Assembly (NCBI GenBank): GCA_964602655.1
Contig: CAZRSF010000001.1
Span: 124,001-188,000 of the forward strand
DNA from: Moduliflexus sp964602655
GTDB lineage: Bacteria > Moduliflexota > Moduliflexia > Moduliflexales > Moduliflexaceae
Direction of reading: 5' to 3'
Length of the DNA stretch: 64,000 nucleotides
Shown here: piece by piece, positions 59,812-64,000 of the stretch
Position numbering within the stretch: position 1 is the stretch's first letter
Layout: each line of letters starts with the position of its first letter
Made by a program: the position numbers and the translations under genes
Notes under the pieces: model-generated
What the model was told of the DNA's origin: nothing
The model's input: only the letters and a program-made list of their open reading frames with translations
Database searches by the model: none

Positions 59812-60645
59812 ATGCGTTTCAAAAAACACCTGACCACAATTGCGGTATTGCTGCTTCTCTCCGGCATGTTGCTCGTCATGCTCTTTCCGCTGCTGATGTT
59901 AGGCATCAACGCGATCAAAAACGAGCAGGAATTTTATGCGGGCGGCCCGTTTGCCCTTCCGACAACGTTTCACTGGGAGCCGATCCAAACCGTCGCCGCG
60001 AAATTGAAATTTTTTCAACGCGTATGGAATAGCGCCGTCATCAGCATTCCGACCGCGATTTTTGCCGTCACGCTCTCGCTGTTGAATGGCTACGCGCTTG
60101 GGATCGGTCGGATACGCGGAAAGACGTTTTTTCTTCTTTTTTTCATGATCGCCATCATGCTGCCGCAGGAATCGTTGGTGTATCCGTTATATTACATGTT
60201 CCGTTTGGTAAAACTGTATAACACACGATTGGCCGTAATTCTCAGCCTGACCGCCGCCTTTTTATCGTTCGGCACGTATCTGTTGGCGACGGTGATGGGG
60301 GAATTCCCGAAAGATTTCGTCGAAGCGGCGGAACTTGATGGCGCGGGCAAAACGTATGTCTTGTTCAACATCGTTCTCCCGCTGATTATGCCGACGCTGT
60401 CGGTGTTATTCGTCTTCTTTTTCATCTGGAGTTGGAACGATTTCTTTCTCTCCATGATTTTCCTGATTTCGGAGAAAGTGCAGACGCTGCCGCTCGCCGT
60501 TTTGCAGATGCGCGGGCAATACACGACGAATATCAACCTGCAAAGCGCCGCCGGATTGATTCTGTCGCTGCCCTGCATCGTCTTTTTCCTGATCTTCCAG
60601 CGTACCCTGACGCAAGGCGTGACGGCGTCCGGGTTGAAAGGGTAA
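59812..60645 (+). CDS. Sugar ABC transporter permease (MalG/UgpE type)
   Basis: A 277-residue permease. The N-terminal basic helix and INAIKNEQEFYAGGPFALPT are typical of the second permease subunit, and the EAA loop reads FVEAAELDGAGKTYVLFNIV. It starts 31 bases after the first permease, the only gap in the operon without a palindrome. A 33-nt palindrome follows its stop by seven bases. Confidence 0.93.
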   Translation: MRFKKHLTTIAVLLLLSGMLLVMLFPLLMLGINAIKNEQEFYAGGPFALPTTFHWEPIQTVAAKLKFFQRVWNSAVISIPTAIFAVTLSLLNGYALGIGRIRGKTFFLLFFMIAIMLPQESLVYPLYYMFRLVKLYNTRLAVILSLTAAFLSFGTYLLATVMGEFPKDFVEAAELDGAGKTYVLFNIVLPLIMPTLSVLFVFFFIWSWNDFFLSMIFLISEKVQTLPLAVLQMRGQYTTNINLQSAAGLILSLPCIVFFLIFQRTLTQGVTASGLKG

Positions 60646-60652
60646 TCCGATA

Positions 60653-60685
60653 AAACCTCACAGGTCTTAAAGACCTGTGAGGTTT
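60653..60685. repeat. 33-nt palindrome (16-1-16 type), copy 2
   Basis: Perfect arms aaacctcacaggtctt and complement around a single a. It lies between the permease stop and the dehydrogenase start, 13 bases before the ATG. It resembles copy 4 with the outer and inner bases exchanged. Confidence 0.88.
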
Positions 60686-60698
60686 CAATCTCAACAAT

Positions 60699-61730
60699 AT
60701 GAAAAAACAGTCTCAATTAAACGTCGTATTAGCCGGATGCGGCGGAATCAGCCGCAACTGGCTGCAAGCGGTGGAACAGTATCCCGGCCTGACGATTGTC
60801 GGCCTGGTTGATTTGAATCGCGAAAACGCGCTCGCGGTGCAGCAGTCATTTCAACTGTCGCAAGCCTATATCGGCACGGATATCGGGCATGTCATCGAAG
60901 CATCCGGCGCGAATATCGTCTTCGATTGCACTGTGCCGGAAGCGCATGTGCATGTCACATTAGAAGCGCTGAAACGCGGCTGCCATGTGCTCGGCGAAAA
61001 ACCGATGGCCGATACGATGGCGAATGCGCGGAAAATGCTTGAAGCCGCGCAGCACAGCGGCAAAATGTACGCGGTGATGCAGAATCGCCAGTTTTTGGAT
61101 GGGATTGTCCGCTTTCGACAGCTTATCGCCTCACAGCAGATCGGCGCGTTAACCACGCTGAACGCCGATTTTTATTTAGGCGCGCATTTCGGCGGATTCC
61201 GCGATCAGATGGAGCATGTGCTGCTGCTCGACATGGCGATTCATTCCTTTGATCAGGCGCGGTATATTTCCGGCGCTGATCCGATGTCGGTCTATTGTTA
61301 TGAATGGAATCCTGCTGGTTCGTGGTATCGGCACGGCGCGTCGGCAGTCGCGATTTTCGAGATGACAAACGGCGTCGTGTTTACGTATCGCGGCAGTTGG
61401 TGCGCGGAAGGCTTGAATACGACCTGGGAATGCGATTGGCGGGCAATTGGCGAACGTGGCACGGCGCTCTGGGACGGCGGCGATAACATCAACGGCGAAC
61501 AGGTCAGCGGCACGGAAGGTTTTATCAGGGAACAACGCCCCGTAGAACTACCAGATTTGCCGAAACTCAGTCATACCGGCCACGCGGGAGTGATTCATAA
61601 TTTCCTCGATTGCGTCCAACATGGTAAAATTCCGCAAACGATCTGCACGGACAACATCAAAAGTCTGGCAATGGTTCACGCCGCCATCGAAAGCGCGACG
61701 ATAGGCCAAAAAGTGGAGATTCGATATTAA
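60699..61730 (+). CDS. Gfo/Idh/MocA family dehydrogenase
   Basis: A 343-residue NAD(P)-dependent oxidoreductase. NVVLAGCGGISRNWLQAVEQ gives the dinucleotide GCGGIS loop, VFDCTVPEAHVHVTLEALKR and GCHVLGEKPMADTMANARKM include the catalytic EKP Lys, and LLDMAIHSFDQARYI the late DxxxH His. Such enzymes oxidise or rearrange sugars or inositols. Placement in the operon with an isomerase and a GH31 enzyme suggests it handles the released sugar. Confidence 0.93.
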   Translation: MKKQSQLNVVLAGCGGISRNWLQAVEQYPGLTIVGLVDLNRENALAVQQSFQLSQAYIGTDIGHVIEASGANIVFDCTVPEAHVHVTLEALKRGCHVLGEKPMADTMANARKMLEAAQHSGKMYAVMQNRQFLDGIVRFRQLIASQQIGALTTLNADFYLGAHFGGFRDQMEHVLLLDMAIHSFDQARYISGADPMSVYCYEWNPAGSWYRHGASAVAIFEMTNGVVFTYRGSWCAEGLNTTWECDWRAIGERGTALWDGGDNINGEQVSGTEGFIREQRPVELPDLPKLSHTGHAGVIHNFLDCVQHGKIPQTICTDNIKSLAMVHAAIESATIGQKVEIRY

Positions 61731-61743
61731 TATCCAGAACAAT

Positions 61744-61776
61744 AACCCTGCCAGGGTTTAAAACCCTGGCAGGGTT
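61744..61776. repeat. 33-nt palindrome (16-1-16 type), copy 3
   Basis: Perfect arms aaccctgccagggttt and complement around a single a. It lies between the dehydrogenase stop and the isomerase start, 13 bases before the ATG at 61790, the same distance as copy 2. Confidence 0.88.
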
Positions 61777-61789
61777 GAGTTTATGACTT

Positions 61790-62698
61790 ATGAAAAACAA
61801 CATCACAAAAGAGCAAATCCGCATCGGCACGCTTGTTTCGGGCGGAGCGAGCACCGATTCTTATATCCGCCAAATTCTGCCGCATGGCTTCGAAAGTTTT
61901 TCCATCACCTTCTGGCAGACGTTAGGAACGACCGATTTACAAGAGCTTGCAAAACGAGTTTCCGACGCATTGGCAAACTCCGGCGCGATCATCAGCTCTC
62001 TCGGCATTTTCGGCAATCCGCTTGAACAAACGCCGATAGACCGTGAAACCCTGAAAGGTTGGGAACGATTAATCGATCATGTGCATCTGTTCGGCACGGA
62101 TTTAGTCGCTGGCTTTACCGGCAGATTGCGGGGCAAGCCGATTCCTGAATCGCTGCCGCGTTTCAAAGCAATCTTCAGCGAATTAACGAAACGCGCCGAA
62201 GATCGCGGCGTACGTATCGCGTTGGAGAATTGTTCGATGGACGGCAATTGGAACAGCGGCGACTGGAATCTCGCGCATCACCCGGAAGCCTGGAAATTGC
62301 TGTTTGACGCCGTGCCGTCCGCGCATCTCGGCCTTGAATGGGAGCCGTGTCATCAATTGGTCGCGCTCGTTGACCCGTTGCCGCAGCTTCGCGAATGGAC
62401 GCCGAAAATCTTCCATGTGCATGGCAAAGATGCCACGATTCATTGGGATGTGATCCAACGCTACGGCATTGGCGGCTCGAAACAGTTCGCCTTCCATCGC
62501 ACGCCAGGCTTCGGCGATAGCAATTGGGTCGAAATTATCAGCGAACTGCGCCGACACGGCTATCAGGGAAGCATTGACATCGAAGGCTGGCACGACCCTG
62601 TCTATCGCGACGATTTGGAAATGACCGGTCAGGTGCATGCCTTAAACTATCTCAAGCAATGCCGGGGTGGAAGTTATGTCCCCAATCCGAAAATTTAA
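61790..62698 (+). CDS. Sugar phosphate isomerase/epimerase (TIM barrel, AP_endonuc_2)
   Basis: A 302-residue barrel. Blocks ISSLGIFGNPL, VALENCSM-like RIALENCSMDG, HLGLEWEPCHQLV and IFHVHGKDATIHWDVIQ place the metal-binding Glu, Asp and His residues; GSIDIEGWHDPVYRDDLEMT closes the barrel. Members are sugar isomerases, epimerases or inosose dehydratases. The substrate is unknown but fits the operon. Confidence 0.9.
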   Translation: MKNNITKEQIRIGTLVSGGASTDSYIRQILPHGFESFSITFWQTLGTTDLQELAKRVSDALANSGAIISSLGIFGNPLEQTPIDRETLKGWERLIDHVHLFGTDLVAGFTGRLRGKPIPESLPRFKAIFSELTKRAEDRGVRIALENCSMDGNWNSGDWNLAHHPEAWKLLFDAVPSAHLGLEWEPCHQLVALVDPLPQLREWTPKIFHVHGKDATIHWDVIQRYGIGGSKQFAFHRTPGFGDSNWVEIISELRRHGYQGSIDIEGWHDPVYRDDLEMTGQVHALNYLKQCRGGSYVPNPKI

Positions 62699-62702
62699 AC
62701 AG

Positions 62703-62735
62703 AGACCTCACAGGTTTTCAAAACCTGTGAGGTCT
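62703..62735. repeat. 33-nt palindrome (16-1-16 type), copy 4
   Basis: Perfect arms agacctcacaggtttt and complement around a single c. It begins four bases after the isomerase stop and ends 25 bases before the GH31 start. Sequence is nearly the same as copy 2 but with compensating changes in both arms. Confidence 0.88.
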
Positions 62736-62760
62736 TGATTTCGCGCCAAAGGAGATTCTT

Positions 62761-64000
62761 ATGCGAATTACGCATGGCTCGTATGCCTTAGCCAAAGGGG
62801 TGACGTATTCCTCGATTGACGAGATTTACGAATACACATACAACGAGCGGAGATTGCTCGTTCACGGCATTTATCGCCACCGCGACCCGCGCCAACCGGG
62901 GGGACATGTCACCAAAGTGCATGGCATGATTCTGACGGTCGAACTCTCTTCGCCCGCCCCGGACGTCATTCATGTCAAAACGACGCATCACGCGCAGGGC
63001 AAGCAGGCGGACGGGAAATTCCCGGTTGACAACAGCCAGTATCATCGGCTGAACATCGAAGACCGGGCTGATTGCCTCCTTGTCACATCCGGGAAAGTGA
63101 CGGCGAAAATCACGAAAAGCCCCTGGAAACTCGAATTCTTAAACGAAGCGGGCAACGTCGTCACCAGCAGCCCGCATGACGGCATGGGATGGGCGCAGAC
63201 GCTTTCCGGCGAGTATATGGGGGAAAAGCTGATGATTGCGCCGGATGAATATGTGTACGGCATGGGGGAACGCTTCTCGCCCTTCATCCGCAACGGCCAG
63301 CATGTCGAAATCTGGAACGGCGATTATGCCACGACCTCGGACATGGGCTACAAAAACGTGCCGTTTTACATGAGCAGCAAAGGCTACGGCGTGTTGGTGA
63401 ATTCGTCCGATAAAGTCGAATTCGAGGCCGCGACCGAAGAAGTCAGCGCGGTGCGTTTCACCGTGCCGGGCAACGAACTGGATTATTATCTGTTTTACGG
63501 CGCGACGCCGAAAGATGTGCTGGAACGCTATACCTTCGTCACCGGACGCCCGCCGCTCGTGCCGAAATGGTCGCTCGGCTTGTGGCTGACGACCTCGTTC
63601 ACGACTGTCTATAATGAAGAGATCGTCACCGAACATATCGAAGGGATGGAAAAACGCGACCTGCCGCTAACCGTGTTCCATTTCGACTGCTACTGGATGA
63701 AAGAGCGGCACTGGTGCGATTTCGAATGGGATCGCGACGCCTTCCCGCAGCCGGAAGCGATGCTGAAACGCCTGAAAGCGCGAGGTTTACATATCTGTTT
63801 ATGGATCAATCCGTATGTGTCGGAACTTTCCTCAATGTTCCCGGAAGGCGTGGAAAACGGCTATTTCCTGAAACGTCAGAACGGCGACGTGTATCAAATT
63901 GACTGGTGGCAGCCGGGGCTTGCGTTCGTGGATTTCACGAATCCCGCCGCCTGCCGCTGGTATGCGGATAAGCTCAAAATGCTGATGGCGATGGGCGCGG
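62761..64000 (+). CDS. Glycoside hydrolase family 31 (alpha-xylosidase-like), partial
   Basis: 413 residues are in the window and the frame is open at the end. The N-terminal beta-sandwich and catalytic barrel start are clear: YVYGMGERFSPFIRNGQHVE, IWNGDYATTSDMGYKNVPFY, PPLVPKWSLGLWLTTSF and TVFHFDCYWMKERHWCDFEW match alpha-xylosidases such as YicI. The window stops just before the expected catalytic KTDFGE strand. No signal peptide, so it acts inside on imported oligosaccharides, consistent with the transporter upstream. GGAG precedes the ATG. Confidence 0.93.
   Translation, partial: MRITHGSYALAKGVTYSSIDEIYEYTYNERRLLVHGIYRHRDPRQPGGHVTKVHGMILTVELSSPAPDVIHVKTTHHAQGKQADGKFPVDNSQYHRLNIEDRADCLLVTSGKVTAKITKSPWKLEFLNEAGNVVTSSPHDGMGWAQTLSGEYMGEKLMIAPDEYVYGMGERFSPFIRNGQHVEIWNGDYATTSDMGYKNVPFYMSSKGYGVLVNSSDKVEFEAATEEVSAVRFTVPGNELDYYLFYGATPKDVLERYTFVTGRPPLVPKWSLGLWLTTSFTTVYNEEIVTEHIEGMEKRDLPLTVFHFDCYWMKERHWCDFEWDRDAFPQPEAMLKRLKARGLHICLWINPYVSELSSMFPEGVENGYFLKRQNGDVYQIDWWQPGLAFVDFTNPAACRWYADKLKMLMAMGA

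Noticed and set aside
58766..62735. A CRISPR array in the palindrome-rich operon
   Set aside because: The repeats are self-complementary, differ in sequence and are separated by whole genes, not by unique spacers of uniform size.

Overview
The window is about 64 kb of bacterial chromosome with mid-range GC and housekeeping genes throughout: prfA, gyrA, gyrB, tatC, tsaC, tsaD, mobB and a tRNA-Pro(GGG). Signal peptides, a Sec-type lipoprotein, an OmpA-type protein and a Wzm/Wzt-type exporter point to a Gram-negative cell envelope. Many multi-receiver histidine kinases, sugar-binding ABC systems, toxin-antitoxin pairs and very abundant palindromic intergenic repeats recall uncultured lineages such as Modulibacteria (KSB3). 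That placement is an impression from gene style, not a phylogenetic result.

Layout. 1-8.6 kb: a partial Asp/Glu racemase-like gene, a GyrI-like protein, a divergent PurD-like ATP-grasp enzyme, a two-gene polysaccharide ABC exporter, mobB, a lytic transglycosylase and a heparinase II/III-like protein. 9-18.5 kb: prfA, an RsbW/GAF/SpoIIE fusion, a nuclease, an esterase, a CDGSH iron-sulfur protein, a macrodomain protein, a cupin, an MBL hydrolase coupled to a MoaD-like protein, a tyrosine phosphatase and a BrnT-type toxin-antitoxin pair. 18.5-28 kb: tRNA-Pro, tatC, a TPR lipoprotein, then gyrA and gyrB with a small toxin-antitoxin-like module between them, and a Nif3 protein. 28-40.3 kb: an eight-gene signalling operon that starts with a sugar-binding protein and a membrane hybrid kinase, runs through receiver/kinase proteins and includes one sigma54 activator. 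40.3-46 kb: an envelope cluster with a coiled-coil OmpA protein, an S55-type serine peptidase and a beta-propeller protein. 46-56 kb: a methyltransferase, a type IIG restriction-modification enzyme, a lone cbiC, an AAA/PD-(D/E)XK protein, tsaC, a YoeB/YefM pair and tsaD. 56-64 kb: a carbohydrate operon with an AraC regulator, binding protein, two permeases, dehydrogenase, isomerase and a GH31 glycosidase cut by the window end.

The most unusual feature is the set of palindromic repeats. At least five families can be seen. Four copies share an exact 33-nt design (16-nt arm, 1-nt centre, 16-nt arm) with different arm sequences; all lie between co-directional genes, three of them in consecutive gaps of the carbohydrate operon. 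Two other families have inserted into coding sequence without breaking the frame: a 97-bp element in the ATPase domain of a histidine kinase and a 49-bp element in the signal peptide of the S55 peptidase. A half copy of the first family seems to supply the ribosome binding site and start codon of the tyrosine phosphatase gene.
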